Shown: one piece after another, positions 29,038 to 38,863 of the stretch
Numbering within the stretch: the stretch's first letter is position 1
Layout: each line of letters opens with the position of its first letter
Source of the DNA: Vreelandella azerica
Lineage (GTDB): Bacteria > Pseudomonadota > Gammaproteobacteria > Pseudomonadales > Halomonadaceae
NCBI RefSeq assembly: GCF_013112225.1
Contig: NZ_JABFHI010000009.1
Location: 1-58,307 of the forward strand
Direction: 5' to 3'
Length of the DNA: 58,307 nt
Translations under genes and position numbers: made by a program
Notes under the pieces: generated by a model
What the model was told of the DNA's origin: nothing
The model's input: only the letters and a program-made list of their open reading frames with translations
Database searches by the model: none

Positions 29038-29960
29038 ATGCTCAAGCGCTCAGTGATTTTTTGGAGCCAGGTTATTAAAGATGCCGTCCAACTCTGGTTG
29101 GAGCGAAATGCCTTCAGTTATGCCGGCTCACTGGCTTTTTATACCCTATTTTCACTAGCCCCAACGGTCATTATCGCAGTCACCGTGATTGGTGTTGTGA
29201 TGGGTGAAGATGCCGCTCATGGGCAGATTGTCGCTCAATTGCAGGAGACTATGGGTGTCGAAGCTGCCAGTGCCATTGAGCAGGCTGTCGCACAATCACG
29301 GATAAAAGAAGCCGGTATTTTACCTACTTTATTAGGGGTAGGTGCCTTATTAGTAGGCGCTACCACTGTGTTTGGTCAGATGCAGTTTTCACTCAACACC
29401 ATCTGGGGGTCACTGCTCGTCCAACTGCCAATAGTGCATTGGTTTTCTTAAAAAATCGCTTTTTATCCCTAACCGTAGTGTTATCAATAGGCTTTATCCT
29501 GCTGGTGTCACTTGCCGCCGGGGTAGTCGTTCGTGCCATGCTCCAGGCAGCAGATAATTTGCTACCGTATACGAGCTTACTGGCTTCCAGCGCTGAATCC
29601 TTAATATCGCTGGGCGTGGTCATTCTGCTGTTCGCGACTATTTTTAAGGTATTACCGGATGTGGTACTGCGCTGGCAGGACGTCCTGATCGGTGCAGTGG
29701 TCACGGCGGTATTGTTTACCATTGGGCGCAGCGTGATTGCCATCTACCTTTCTCATACCGCTACAGCCTCTACCTACGGCGCTGCCGGCTCAGTGGTGAT
29801 GATTCTGCTGTGGGTCTATTATTCGTCCTTGATACTTCTGTTTGGCGCAGCGTTTACACGCTCGCTATTGTTAAGGCGCAAAAGGCCTTTGATACCGCGC
29901 AATAGCGCTGTCATTGTACAACGCGAGTTTGTTGATAAAGACAGCGCCATGCATCAATAG
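29038..29960 (+). pseudogene. YihY/BrkB-family inner membrane protein, frameshifted
   Basis: Polytopic membrane protein of the YihY/virulence factor BrkB family, about 307 residues. Family features: NAFSYAGSLAFYTLFSLAPTV near the N-terminus, and a second half with six or so membrane segments including GAVVTAVLFTIGRSVIAIYL and YGAAGSVVMILLWVYYSS. The frame breaks in the G run 29405-29409: one extra G converts the written end into WGVTARPTANSALVFLKNRF, joining the two halves. Function of the family is not established. It precedes the acylphosphatase gene by 65 bases, same strand. Confidence 0.85.
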
Positions 29961-30025
29961 CGCAGAAACTGCCTAGAAACAGCCGTTTGACACGGTTTTG
30001 AAATGATCTATACAAAGGAGCTTCC

Positions 30026-30301
30026 ATGAAACAGTCCAGTGTACGGGCATGGATCACCGGTAAGGTTCAAGGGGTGTGGTTTCGTCGAGCCACCCAGGAA
30101 CAGGCGCTCAAGCTGGGCCTCACCGGCTACGCCAAGAACCTCCCCGATGGGCGGGTAGAGGTTCTGATGTGCGGTTCCAGTGATAATGTAAACGTATTAT
30201 CCCAATGGTTATGGAAAGGCTCTGAAAACGCTCAGGTCACCCACGTCGAGCTGGAGGTGCTTGATCAGGTTGCAGTGCCCGATCACTTTTCAACCTATTA
30301 G
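30026..30301 (+). CDS. acyP: Acylphosphatase
   Basis: Small 91-residue enzyme hydrolysing acyl phosphates such as carbamoyl phosphate. The phosphate loop is GKVQGVWFRRAT (residues 12-23, with the catalytic Arg), and the catalytic Asn lies in GYAKNLPDGRVEV. AAAGGAG ribosome-binding site. The stop is 17 bases from the end of the oppositely oriented dehydrogenase gene. Confidence 0.93.
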   Translation: MKQSSVRAWITGKVQGVWFRRATQEQALKLGLTGYAKNLPDGRVEVLMCGSSDNVNVLSQWLWKGSENAQVTHVELEVLDQVAVPDHFSTY

Positions 30302-30317
30302 CAGTCAATAAGAGGCC

Positions 30318-31280
30318 TCAGGCAGACTCTTTCCAGGCCTGAATATTCTCAGCTGTCAGTCTGACAATATTTTGCCTTGCTTCCGGTGTGATCCAGGCGT
30401 TATGTGGCGTGACGATAAGGTTTAAGGGGATTGCCTGGCCTGTAGCGCCAGCGTGCAAAGCATCGAGTAGCGAGTGACCGTTTCGGGGCGGCTCTTCAGG
30501 GAGTACATCCACGGCCAGGCCGCCTAGCTGCCCCACCTTAAGTGCCTCAAGTGCGGCCACTTCATCAACAATGCCTCCGCGAGCACAATTGACCAGCAAC
30601 AGCGATGATTTGGCCTTTGCCAAGCGCTCACGGTTAATCAAGTGGCGGGTATTTGCATTCAGCGGGCAATGCAGGCTGATAATATCGGCTTCTGGAAGCA
30701 GGTCATCCAGAGATGGGCGTGCGTCATTTGCCTCATTGCCGGGGCGGGCGGCAAAACTGACCTTCATGCCAAAGGCTTCTGCCAGACGCGCCACTTCACT
30801 ACCCAATTCACCTTTTCCCACCATGACAAGCTGTTTGCCAGCAAGCTGAATGGTGGGATGATTCTGGAGGCAGAAAAACGCGCTTTGCTGCCACTTACCC
30901 TTAGCAATATCGGCCTGGTATAGCGGCAGGCGGTTAGCCAGGGTAAGCATCAGCATCAAGGTGTGCTGGGAGACACTGGCCGTGCCGTAAGCGTTCACGT
31001 TCATTATCTCTATGTTATGCGCCTTGGCAGCATCAAGATCAATATTATTGAGGCCGGTGGCCAATACACAGATCAGGCGTAAGCGAGGCAGCGCCTGTAA
31101 GGTGTCAGCATCGATGATCACCTTATTGACGATTGCAATATCGGCATCCTGTAAGCGTTCTATGGCCTGCTGTGGGGTGCTTTGCTGATAAACGTCAAGC
31201 TGATTCACTTGGCTTTCAATGGCAGTAAGATCAATATCTGGTCCCAGGCTTTCGGCATCGAGAATGACGGCATTAGCCAT
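30318..31280 (-). CDS. D-2-hydroxyacid dehydrogenase (glycerate/hydroxypyruvate type)
   Basis: NAD(P)-dependent reductase of the D-2-hydroxyacid family, 320 residues. Cofactor loop VGKGELGSEVA (residues about 152-162), then the catalytic triad: Arg in VNCARGGIVDE, Glu in VDVLPEEPP, and His in TPHNAWIT. The ATGLNNIDLDAAKAHNI segment is typical of HprA-like glycerate dehydrogenases, so the substrate is probably hydroxypyruvate or glyoxylate. It is monocistronic with an AAAGGA ribosome-binding site. Confidence 0.88.
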   Translation of the reverse strand: MANAVILDAESLGPDIDLTAIESQVNQLDVYQQSTPQQAIERLQDADIAIVNKVIIDADTLQALPRLRLICVLATGLNNIDLDAAKAHNIEIMNVNAYGTASVSQHTLMLMLTLANRLPLYQADIAKGKWQQSAFFCLQNHPTIQLAGKQLVMVGKGELGSEVARLAEAFGMKVSFAARPGNEANDARPSLDDLLPEADIISLHCPLNANTRHLINRERLAKAKSSLLLVNCARGGIVDEVAALEALKVGQLGGLAVDVLPEEPPRNGHSLLDALHAGATGQAIPLNLIVTPHNAWITPEARQNIVRLTAENIQAWKESA

Positions 31281-31329
31281 TTACATGTCCTTTCAGGTTA
31301 TTCAGGTATGTTTTATGTAGTGCTTAACC

Positions 31330-31360
31330 TTGCTCGCCAGGGGCAACAAAAGGGTATAAT
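31330..31360 (+). promoter_or_regulatory. Candidate promoter of fmdB-aspS
   Basis: Consensus -10 element TATAAT (31355-31360) preceded by GGG. The best -35 match is TTGCTC with a 19-base spacer, longer than ideal. It lies about 130 bases before fmdB. Confidence 0.35.
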
Positions 31361-31489
31361 ACGTTCGCTTGATTATTTGCCATCTTGGAATTTCTCCGGC
31401 TGGCCGCATATACACTATGGCAAATCTTATAAATGCCATCACTTTGTCTTTGCTTCGATTTTCATGCGTTGATAACAGGAGTTTATAAC

Positions 31490-31771
31490 ATGCCCATCTA
31501 TGAATACGAGTGCAAGGCTTGCGGCCAGCGTTTGGAAAAGCTGCAGAAAATGAGCGCAGACCCGCTGACCCAATGTCCAGAGTGTAAACAGGATACCCTG
31601 TCGCGTCTGGTATCGGCAGCAGGCTTTCGCCTGGCCGGAGGCGGATGGTACGAGACCGATTTCAAAACGGGTAGCAAGAAGAACCTGGTGGCTGACAAGT
31701 CCGACGGCACCTCTACCCAGAAGACGAGCACAGACAAAGGCTCAGCCAAGAACAGTGATGCTGCCGCCTGA
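31490..31771 (+). CDS. FmdB-family zinc-ribbon protein
   Basis: A 93-residue protein with an N-terminal zinc ribbon: MPIYEYECKACG then CPECKQD give two CxxC pairs. The C-terminal half is Lys/Ser/Thr/Asp-rich and probably disordered. ATG 31490 is chosen because MPIYEYEC is the family start; the frame is open upstream. It is followed by aspS at 70 bases, a common pairing in proteobacteria. Precise function is unknown; regulation is often suggested. Confidence 0.88.
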   Translation: MPIYEYECKACGQRLEKLQKMSADPLTQCPECKQDTLSRLVSAAGFRLAGGGWYETDFKTGSKKNLVADKSDGTSTQKTSTDKGSAKNSDAAA

Positions 31772-31841
31772 TAGCGCATCATTGGCTGTAAAGCCTGCCC
31801 AAACGTAATTTTATTAGCCACGAAACAGAACAGGATTTGAC

Positions 31842-33620
31842 ATGCGCAGCCATTATTGCGGCCAGCTGAATGAAACATTGGTGGATCAAACGGTTACCGT
31901 TTGCGGCTGGGTGCACCGCCGCCGTGACCACGGTGGGGTGATTTTCCTCGATATGCGTGACCGTGATGGTATTGCGCAATTTGTTGTGGACCCTGATACT
32001 GCCGAAGCGTTCGCTAATGCCGACCGTGCCCGTAGTGAGTATGTGCTGCGCGTGACAGGCCGCGTACGTCTGCGTCCTGAAGGCACCCAGAATCCCAACA
32101 TGCCCACCGGCATGATTGAGGTTCTGGCCAAGGAAGTCGAAGTGCTTAATGCCGCTGCCACGCCGCCTTTCCAGCTTGATGAGCATGGTAAAGTTGGCGA
32201 AGAAGTGCGTCTCAAGCACCGCTATATTGACCTGCGTCGTCCAGAGATGATTGAAAAGCTGCGTCTACGTTCGCGTATCTCCCACAATGTGCGCGCCTAC
32301 CTCGAAAATCAGGGTTTTCTGGATATCGAAACCCCAGTATTGACTCGGGCCACACCGGAAGGCGCCAGGGATTATCTGGTACCCAGCCGTACCCATGCGG
32401 GCAGTTTTTTTGCACTTCCCCAGTCCCCGCAGCTTTTCAAGCAGCTGCTGATGGTGGCCGGTTTTGATCGCTACTACCAGATTGCCAAGTGCTTCCGCGA
32501 TGAAGATCTGCGCGCCGACCGTCAACCAGAATTCACTCAGATTGATATCGAGGCATCTTTTGTCAGCGAAGATGACATCATGTCGATTACCGAAGACATG
32601 ATCCGTCAGCTGTTTAATGACGTGCTGGATGTCGAATTGCCGGCTTTCCCGCGGATGACCTGGCATGATGCCATGCAGCGTTTTGGCTCTGACAAACCTG
32701 ATCTGCGTATTCCGCTGGAATTGACCGATATTGACGATCTGATGAAGCAGGTCGACTTCAAGGTTTTCTCAGGCCCTGCCAACGCTGAGGATGGCCGAGT
32801 GGCTGCCCTTAAAGTGGCTGGCGGTGCCAGCCTGTCGCGCAAGGTAATCGACGAATATACCAAGTTTGTCGGCATCTATGGCGCCAAGGGTCTCGCCTGG
32901 ATCAAGGTCAACGAGCGTGCCAAAGGCATCGAAGGGCTGCAGTCGCCTATCGTCAAGTTCATGGAAAACGTGGTGGAAGAGCTGCTTGACCGCGTGGATG
33001 CCAAAGACGGTGATATCATCTTCTTTGGTGCTGACAAGGCGTCTATCGTCAATGAGGCGATGGGGGCGTTGCGCGTCAGAATCGGCGCTGATCTAGACCT
33101 TTACACCCATGAATGGGCACCACTGTGGGTGGTTGATTTCCCGATGTTCGAAGCTGACGGCAACGGCCGTTTAAGCCCATTGCATCACCCCTTCACTGCA
33201 CCGGCCTGTTCACCGGAAGCGCTCAAGGCAGACCCGGCAGCGGCACTGTCACGCGCCTACGATATGGTGCTTAACGGCACTGAACTGGGTGGCGGCTCAC
33301 TGCGTATCCATGACCAGACCATGCAAAGCACTGTCTTTGACATCCTTGGCATCGGTGAAAAGGAAGCCCGTGAGAAGTTCGGCTTCCTGCTGGATGCCTT
33401 GCATTATGGCGCGCCGCCCCATGGTGGCCTGGCCTTTGGCCTGGATCGCCTGGTGATGTTGATGACCGGAGCGACCACCATTCGTGAAGTCATTGCCTTC
33501 CCGAAAACCCAGAGCGCGGCTTGCTTGATGACAGATGCACCGGGAGATGTCAGCGCCGAGCAGCTTAAAGAGCTCAATATTCGTCTGCGTCAGAAAGCCA
33601 AGGCTGACGCCAGCGAATAA
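31842..33620 (+). CDS. aspS: Aspartyl-tRNA synthetase
   Basis: Class II synthetase charging tRNA-Asp (tRNA-Asn as well if non-discriminating). N-terminal OB-fold anticodon-binding domain begins [11 protein letters not shown]; class II motif 2 is [19 protein letters not shown], and motif 3 is [13 protein letters not shown]. The bacterial GAD insertion domain lies between them. Length 592 is typical. AGGA ribosome-binding site. A terminator follows before ruvC. Confidence 0.97.
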   Translation: MRSHYCGQLNETLVDQTVTVCGWVHRRRDHGGVIFLDMRDRDGIAQFVVDPDTAEAFANADRARSEYVLRVTGRVRLRPEGTQNPNMPTGMIEVLAKEVEVLNAAATPPFQLDEHGKVGEEVRLKHRYIDLRRPEMIEKLRLRSRISHNVRAYLENQGFLDIETPVLTRATPEGARDYLVPSRTHAGSFFALPQSPQLFKQLLMVAGFDRYYQIAKCFRDEDLRADRQPEFTQIDIEASFVSEDDIMSITEDMIRQLFNDVLDVELPAFPRMTWHDAMQRFGSDKPDLRIPLELTDIDDLMKQVDFKVFSGPANAEDGRVAALKVAGGASLSRKVIDEYTKFVGIYGAKGLAWIKVNERAKGIEGLQSPIVKFMENVVEELLDRVDAKDGDIIFFGADKASIVNEAMGALRVRIGADLDLYTHEWAPLWVVDFPMFEADGNGRLSPLHHPFTAPACSPEALKADPAAALSRAYDMVLNGTELGGGSLRIHDQTMQSTVFDILGIGEKEAREKFGFLLDALHYGAPPHGGLAFGLDRLVMLMTGATTIREVIAFPKTQSAACLMTDAPGDVSAEQLKELNIRLRQKAKADASE

Positions 33621-33657
33621 GCTATGTCTTGGACGCTGTCCTGAGTTTCTGAATTCC

Positions 33658-33687
33658 ACCGACGTCAAATGGCGTCGGTGTTTTTTC
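33658..33687 (+). terminator. Rho-independent terminator after aspS
   Basis: Eight-base stem CACCGACG/CGTCGGTG with an 8-base loop, then six T residues, 37 bases after the aspS stop. Confidence 0.9.
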
Positions 33688-33772
33688 AGCCATTTATTGT
33701 GTATCGCGATAGTCATTTTGGATAAACCGTCATGAAGCAGCAATCAACACCGTGTTAACCAAAGAGTTAACC

Positions 33773-34297
33773 GTGCGTATTCTGGGCATTGATCCAGGCT
33801 CGCGAATCACCGGTTATGGCGTTATTGATGTCCACCACGGTCAGCCTGTTTATGTGGCGAGCGGCTGTATTCGCACTACCGATAGCGCCCTGGAGCAGCG
33901 CCTGGCACAGATCTATGCAGGCCTGAGCGAAGTCATTGGCCAGCATCGGCCCAATGCGGTAGCCGTCGAGCGAGTGTTTTTGGCCAAGAATGCCGATTCA
34001 GCACTCAAGCTAGGGCAGGCCAGGGGAGCGGCGCTGGTGTGTATGGCTAACCATGGCCTGGCGATCAATGAATATGCCGCTCGTCAGATCAAGCAGACGG
34101 TGACCGGCCAGGGTGGTGCTGACAAGCTACAGGTACAGCATATGGTTACGGCGCTGCTGAAGCTACCGAGTACGCCCCAGGCAGACGCCGCCGATGCCCT
34201 GGCGATTGCCGTGACAGATGCTTATTCCCGCAGCGGGCTTTGGGTGCCTGCTCCACAGCGTCGTACCCGCCGAAGCAGTGGACGCTGGCGGTTATAG
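33773..34297 (+). CDS. ruvC: Crossover junction endodeoxyribonuclease RuvC
   Basis: Holliday-junction resolvase that cleaves after RuvAB branch migration. The active-site acidic residues are in ILGIDPGS (Asp), [10 protein letters not shown] (Glu) and [10 protein letters not shown] (two Asp). GTG 33773 is favoured because the family starts at [14 protein letters not shown] lies upstream, and 174 residues equal the usual length; a GTG seven codons earlier (33752) is possible. It is followed by ruvA and ruvB. Confidence 0.94.
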   Translation: MRILGIDPGSRITGYGVIDVHHGQPVYVASGCIRTTDSALEQRLAQIYAGLSEVIGQHRPNAVAVERVFLAKNADSALKLGQARGAALVCMANHGLAINEYAARQIKQTVTGQGGADKLQVQHMVTALLKLPSTPQADAADALAIAVTDAYSRSGLWVPAPQRRTRRSSGRWRL

Positions 34298-34337
34298 AAG
34301 AGCGGCCTTGAATATGCCCGTTCGGCAATCCACTGGC

Positions 34338-34351
34338 TATCTGTACAGATA
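34338..34351. promoter_or_regulatory. Perfect palindrome upstream of ruvA, candidate SOS operator
   Basis: TATCTGTACAGATA is its own reverse complement, 64 bases before the ruvA start. Taken with the preceding bases, CTGG-N8-ACAG (34334-34349 approximately) is one mismatch from the gammaproteobacterial LexA pattern CTGT-N8-ACAG. In E. coli ruvAB is LexA-controlled. Binding is not shown. Confidence 0.35.
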
Positions 34352-34414
34352 AACTTTATATTAGCAGTCATCTAAAATACGTGATCTTTGCCTTGCTAAG
34401 GAGTGGGTAACCCT

Positions 34415-35020
34415 ATGATTGGACGCCTGACAGGGCAGTTGCTGCATAAGCAGCCACCGTGGATTGTCATTGATGTGCATGGCGTCGGGTATGAACTCGA
34501 AGCGTCAATGACCGCACTGGTGGCGCTACCTTCCGTGGGTGAGCAGGTTTCTCTTTTTACTCATTTGACCGTACGTGATGACGCCCATCTGCTGTATGGT
34601 TTCGTGCGGGAACAGGAACGCGCGCTGTTCCGTGCCTTGATAAAAGTCAACGGTGTGGGGCCCAAGCTAGCCTTGGCAATTCTGTCCGGAATGGATGAGG
34701 ATGCCTTCATGCGCTGCATCCGCGATGACGACAGCAAGGCGCTGACCCGTTTGCCCGGCGTTGGCAAGAAAACCGCAGAACGTCTGATTATCGAAATGCG
34801 CGACCGCTTTACAGAATGGGAACAAACTTCCAGCGAACCCTCACTGCTTGACCCGCAAGCCAATCCCCAGCACCGCAATGCTTTGGCAGATGCGGAGTCA
34901 GCCCTGGTCAGTCTTGGCTATAAGCCTACCGAAGCAGCAAAAATGCTGTCAGGCCTGGAGGCAGATCAGCCAACGGAAGCCTTGATTAAAGCGGCGTTGA
35001 CCCAGCGCATGAACAGTTAA
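34415..35020 (+). CDS. ruvA: Holliday junction DNA helicase subunit RuvA
   Basis: Tetrameric DNA-binding protein that holds the Holliday junction for RuvB motors. ATG 34415 with AAGGAG upstream gives [20 protein letters not shown], the family start. Two helix-hairpin-helix motifs follow: [16 protein letters not shown] and [20 protein letters not shown] linker leads to the RuvB-binding C-terminal domain ([16 protein letters not shown]). 201 residues, the usual size. Confidence 0.95.
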   Translation: MIGRLTGQLLHKQPPWIVIDVHGVGYELEASMTALVALPSVGEQVSLFTHLTVRDDAHLLYGFVREQERALFRALIKVNGVGPKLALAILSGMDEDAFMRCIRDDDSKALTRLPGVGKKTAERLIIEMRDRFTEWEQTSSEPSLLDPQANPQHRNALADAESALVSLGYKPTEAAKMLSGLEADQPTEALIKAALTQRMNS

Positions 35021-35038
35021 CCATGGGTGAGGAGCAGC

Positions 35039-36076
35039 ATGCTTGAACATGATCGTCTGATTGCCGCAGCACCTGAACAGGGTGAAGTCCGTCTGGATCA
35101 CGCTATCCGTCCCAAACGCTTGGCTGACTACATTGGCCAGCCGCGTGTACGTGAACAGATGGAAATCTTTATTGGTGCGGCCAGACTGCGGGAAGAAAGT
35201 CTTGACCATACACTGGTATTCGGACCTCCAGGGCTAGGGAAAACCACTCTGGCCAATATCATTGCCGCAGAAATGGGGGTCGGGCTCAAGTCAACCTCAG
35301 GACCGGTCCTGGAGCGGGCGGGCGACCTGGCAGCGATGTTAACTAACCTGGAAGAAGGCGATGTACTGTTCATTGATGAAATACATCGGTTGTCGCCCGT
35401 AGTGGAGGAAGTGCTTTATCCAGCCATGGAAGACTTTCAGCTTGATATCATGATTGGTGAAGGGCCTGCAGCGCGCTCGATCAAGCTTGATCTGCCGCGT
35501 TTTACCCTGGTGGGTGCCACTACCCGTGCTGGGCTTTTGACATCGCCCCTGCGTGATCGTTTTGGCATTGTCCAGCGGCTGGAATTCTATAACCTTGCCG
35601 AGCTAACCGAGATTGTTACCCGTTCCGCGCGCCTGCTGGAAGTGCCTTCCACCCCGGATGGCTGCGAAGAGATCGCCAAACGTTCCCGGGGAACACCGCG
35701 AATTGCCAACCGCCTGTTAAGACGGGTAAGGGATTACGCCGATATCAAAGGACGTGGTGAAATCGACACGCCGATTGCCGATGCGGCACTCAATATGCTT
35801 AACGTTGATCATCACGGCCTCGACCATATGGACCGGCGCCTGCTATTGGCCATGATGGATAAATTTGACGGCGGCCCGGTCGGGGTAGATTCCCTCTCCG
35901 CGGCGATCGGTGAAGAGCGCGACACTATCGAAGATGTCATTGAACCCTATCTTATCCAGCAGGGCCTGATGATGCGCACCCCACGTGGGCGTGTGGTCAC
36001 TCGCCAGGCCTGGTCGCATTTCAGTCGCGTTCCCCATGAACAGGCTGCAGACGCAGGTGGAGAAATCCGACCATGA
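35039..36076 (+). CDS. ruvB: Holliday junction DNA helicase subunit RuvB
   Basis: Hexameric AAA+ motor of branch migration. ATG 35039 with GAGGAG upstream. Walker [13 protein letters not shown], Walker [13 protein letters not shown], sensor I VGATTRAG and arginine-finger region SPLRDRFGI, then a winged-helix C-terminus ([16 protein letters not shown]). 345 residues. It overlaps ybgC by four bases (ATGA), linking recombination to the Tol-Pal operon. Confidence 0.96.
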   Translation: MLEHDRLIAAAPEQGEVRLDHAIRPKRLADYIGQPRVREQMEIFIGAARLREESLDHTLVFGPPGLGKTTLANIIAAEMGVGLKSTSGPVLERAGDLAAMLTNLEEGDVLFIDEIHRLSPVVEEVLYPAMEDFQLDIMIGEGPAARSIKLDLPRFTLVGATTRAGLLTSPLRDRFGIVQRLEFYNLAELTEIVTRSARLLEVPSTPDGCEEIAKRSRGTPRIANRLLRRVRDYADIKGRGEIDTPIADAALNMLNVDHHGLDHMDRRLLLAMMDKFDGGPVGVDSLSAAIGEERDTIEDVIEPYLIQQGLMMRTPRGRVVTRQAWSHFSRVPHEQAADAGGEIRP

Positions 36077-36483
36077 CAACAACACCCTCTTTTAGCATGC
36101 CCGTCAGGGTATACATGGAAGATACCGATGTCGGCGGAATTGTCTATTACGTCAATTATCTCAAGTTCATGGAGCGGGCGCGCAGCGAATGGTTGCGTCG
36201 TCACTGCATTAATCAGCAGGCGTTGCTGGTCGAAAATACTCAGTTAGTGGTCTATCGTCTAACCTGCCACTATGCAAAGCCCGCACTGCTTGATGATGCC
36301 TTGACAGTGACGGCCTTGGTGACAGACGTTGGGCGCTGCAAGGCTACTTTCGAGCAAGTAGTTGAACGTGAAGAGGAACTACTTTGCCGTGCCACGGTCG
36401 AGATAGCGTGTTTGAATGCCAGAACCATGAAACCCAAGAGATGGCCAGCTCAGGTACTTAAGGTGTTTAATATCAGTGAGTAA
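36073..36483 (+). CDS. ybgC: Acyl-CoA thioesterase YbgC
   Basis: Hot-dog-fold thioesterase, 136 residues, first gene of the Tol-Pal cluster. The catalytic Asp sits in [27 protein letters not shown] motif near the N-terminus (Asp at residue about 18). Start overlaps the ruvB stop. The protein is linked to Tol-Pal in many proteobacteria and may work on phospholipid-linked acyl groups. Confidence 0.93.
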   Translation: MTTTPSFSMPVRVYMEDTDVGGIVYYVNYLKFMERARSEWLRRHCINQQALLVENTQLVVYRLTCHYAKPALLDDALTVTALVTDVGRCKATFEQVVEREEELLCRATVEIACLNARTMKPKRWPAQVLKVFNISE

Positions 36484-36535
36484 TGACTGATGTCAGCTAA
36501 TGCCCATGATGCCTTTAGAGACGACGAGGATAACC

Positions 36536-37225
36536 GTGAACGAAAACAGTATGTCTATACCCCATTTGGTCATGAGTGCCAGTACCGTTGTCCAGCTGGT
36601 CATGGTGCTCCTGGTGATCGGATCCCTATTGTCATGGGTGGTGATCTTTCAACGCAGCTTTGCGCTTTCACGGGCCAAATCGGCTTACCAGAAATTTGAA
36701 GAGACCTTCTGGTCAGGTGTTGATCTGAACGATCTGTATCGGGAAATTCCAGCGGATGATCAGCGCCAGGGGGCAGAGCATCTATTTCAGGCAGGGTTTC
36801 GGGAATTTCATCGTCTGATGCCGCGCAACTCTCAGCCTGACCAGGTGCTTGAAGGGGTTCAACGCAGTATGCGCGTCGCCTGGTCGCGGGAAGAAGAGCG
36901 CCTGACCAAGCATCTGGTCTTTCTTGCAACCGTTGCCTCTGCCAGCCCTTACATCGGCCTGTTTGGAACGGTATGGGGCATCATGGGCTCCTTTCAATCG
37001 CTTTCCATGACGCAGCAGGCCACCCTTGCCACCGTGGCGCCCTGGATTGCTGAAGCGCTTATTGCCACCGCCATGGGGCTATTTGCCGCGATTCCAGCGG
37101 TTATCTTCTATAATCGTTTATCCAACAGTTCAGCGCGCTTGCTGGGTAAGTACGAAGACTTTGCCGAGGAGTTCTACGCCATTTTGCACCGCAATCTTCA
37201 AGGGCGTGAGCCAAATACCCAGTAA
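36536..37225 (+). CDS. tolQ: Tol-Pal system protein TolQ
   Basis: Inner-membrane proton channel subunit of Tol-Pal, 229 residues, homologous to ExbB/MotA. The first helix is at the N-terminus ([17 protein letters not shown]), the second at [19 protein letters not shown], and the third at [23 protein letters not shown] 36536 with GAGGA upstream is chosen; an ATG at 36500 in the same frame has no family similarity in its added residues. Confidence 0.93.
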   Translation: MNENSMSIPHLVMSASTVVQLVMVLLVIGSLLSWVVIFQRSFALSRAKSAYQKFEETFWSGVDLNDLYREIPADDQRQGAEHLFQAGFREFHRLMPRNSQPDQVLEGVQRSMRVAWSREEERLTKHLVFLATVASASPYIGLFGTVWGIMGSFQSLSMTQQATLATVAPWIAEALIATAMGLFAAIPAVIFYNRLSNSSARLLGKYEDFAEEFYAILHRNLQGREPNTQ

Positions 37226-37237
37226 GGGAGACGTGGT

Positions 37238-37675
37238 ATGCAAGGTCCTTTTAATCGCAACAGCCAGCGTCGACCGATGGCAGAAATTAACGTTGTGCCC
37301 TTTATCGATGTCATGCTGGTGCTATTGGTAATTTTTATGATTACGGCTCCCATGCTGACACAAGGGGTGCAGGTTGAATTGCCGCAGGTATCCTCCCAAC
37401 CGATTGATACCCCTGAAAACACTGAACCAGTGATCGTTGCGGTGGATCAGGAAGAACAGTACCACATCACCCTGGGGGAAAGTAGTACACAGGTAACCCC
37501 TGATGAGCTTGCACAACGGGTCGTGACAATACTCGAGCGCAGTCCTGATTCTGCTGTTCTGGTACGCGGCGACCGTAATGTGGCCTATGGGCAAATTGTT
37601 ACTCTGATGAGTACGCTGCAAGGTGCAGGGGTTGAGAATGTCGGTCTGATATCCGAGCCACCGAATAATGACTAA
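37238..37675 (+). CDS. tolR: Tol-Pal system protein TolR
   Basis: Membrane-anchored partner of TolQ, 145 residues. The single helix contains the proton-pathway Asp: [19 protein letters not shown]. The periplasmic domain follows ([15 protein letters not shown], then [15 protein letters not shown]). It overlaps tolA by eight bases. Confidence 0.95.
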   Translation: MQGPFNRNSQRRPMAEINVVPFIDVMLVLLVIFMITAPMLTQGVQVELPQVSSQPIDTPENTEPVIVAVDQEEQYHITLGESSTQVTPDELAQRVVTILERSPDSAVLVRGDRNVAYGQIVTLMSTLQGAGVENVGLISEPPNND

Positions 37676-38863
37676 AGGTAAGAAAACCATCGCTTTTTTG
37701 GGCCGCAAGCGTCACAAGTCCGACGTTGGCTATGGGTTGCCATTGATTCTTGCGGTCACGCTACATGCCCTTGTCGTGGGGCTAAGTGTTATCAGCTTGC
37801 CTTCCCAGGATGACACACCGGAATCGTCATCCATTGTGCAGGCGACTTTGGTGAGCACCGAAACCTTTACCGATCAGGCCCAGCAGCCATTTGAGCAGCC
37901 TACGGCAGATGTGCCAGAAGAAAGCCAGAAAACAACGCTGCCAGACCCTGGCCCTACGGCACAGGATATAGCCACTGAGCAAGCTGAAGCCCAACGCCAG
38001 CGAGAGGCAGAAGCCGAAGCTCAACGCCAGCGAGAAGCCGAAGCCCAACGCCAGCGAGAGGCAGAAGCCGAGGCCCAGCGCCAGCGAGAAGCCGAAGCCG
38101 AGGCCCAGCGCCAGCGAGAGGCAGAAGCCGAGGCCCAGCGCCAGCGAGAAGCCGAAGCTCAACGCCAGCGAGAAGCCGAAGCTCAACGCCAGCGAGAAGC
38201 CGAAGCCGAAGCTCAACGCCAGCGAGAAGCCGAAGCCGAGGCCCAGCGCCAGCGAGAAGCCGAAGCCGAAGCTCAGCGCCAGCGAGAGGCAGAAGCCGAG
38301 GCCCAGCGCCAGCGAGAGGCAGAAGCCGAGGCCCAGCGCCAGCGAGAGGCAGAAGCCGAGGCCCAGCGCCAACGAGAATCCGAAGCTCAGCGCCAGCGCC
38401 AGCGAGAGGCAGAAGCCGAGGCCCAGCGCCAACGAGAAGCCGAAGCTCAGCGCCAGCGGGAAGCAGAGGCCGAAGCCCAGCGCCAGCGGGAAGCTGAAGC
38501 CCAGCGCCTGCGAGAGGCCGAAGAAGCGCGTCGCGCTGCTGAACTGGCTGAAAGGGCACGTCAAGCTGAACAGGCGCAAAACAGCTTTACCAACATAGTA
38601 AAAAATCTGGTGGAACAGGCATGGATCATTCCGCCTGGAGCCAGCAATAATGCTGCGGTGACACTCAACATTCGTCTGGGTCCATCAGGAGAAGTCCTGG
38701 CGACGTCAGTGGTTTCATCCAGTGGCGATGGAAGTTTTGACCGTTCTGCCCAGCAGGCTGTCGAACAGGCGGCGCCCTTCAGTGAGCTCCGCGATGTACC
38801 TGCTGAATTTCAACGCAATCTGCGCCAGTTTAATCTGCGCTTTACTCCGGGGATGTTCGCTGA
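37668..38863 (+). CDS. tolA: Tol-Pal system protein TolA (repeat-rich, frame break near the end)
   Basis: Periplasm-spanning protein linking TolQR to Pal and TolB. One N-terminal membrane helix (about 23-42), an acidic/Pro linker, a very regular Gln/Arg/Glu/Ala helix of about 180 residues, and a C-terminal globular domain ([18 protein letters not shown] to LRQFNLRF). As written the frame continues to 38930, but one extra G in the run 38849-38852 gives FTPGDVR and a stop at 38861-38863, overlapping the tolB ATG as TGATG. That is the expected family ending, so the listed end is the corrected one. The helix repeat is described separately. Confidence 0.9.
37985..38520 (+). repeat. In-frame 24/30-base coding repeats in tolA
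   Basis: About 18 copies of a unit encoding EAEAQRQR or [10 protein letters not shown] (24 or 30 bases), plus a degenerate last copy with QRLR. The core GCCCAGCGCCAGCGAGA-like segment recurs with few base changes. One unit has an extra QR. The DNA is nearly identical between copies, so copy number could change by slippage, and assembly length may be unreliable here. Confidence 0.9.

Noticed and set aside
37985..38520. Possible CRISPR-like array
   Set aside because: Units are adjacent 24/30-base coding repeats in frame with no spacers and no cas genes.
37827..38579. Long open frames on the minus strand inside tolA
   Set aside because: They are low-complexity shadows of the tolA coding repeats, with no ribosome-binding site or family similarity.
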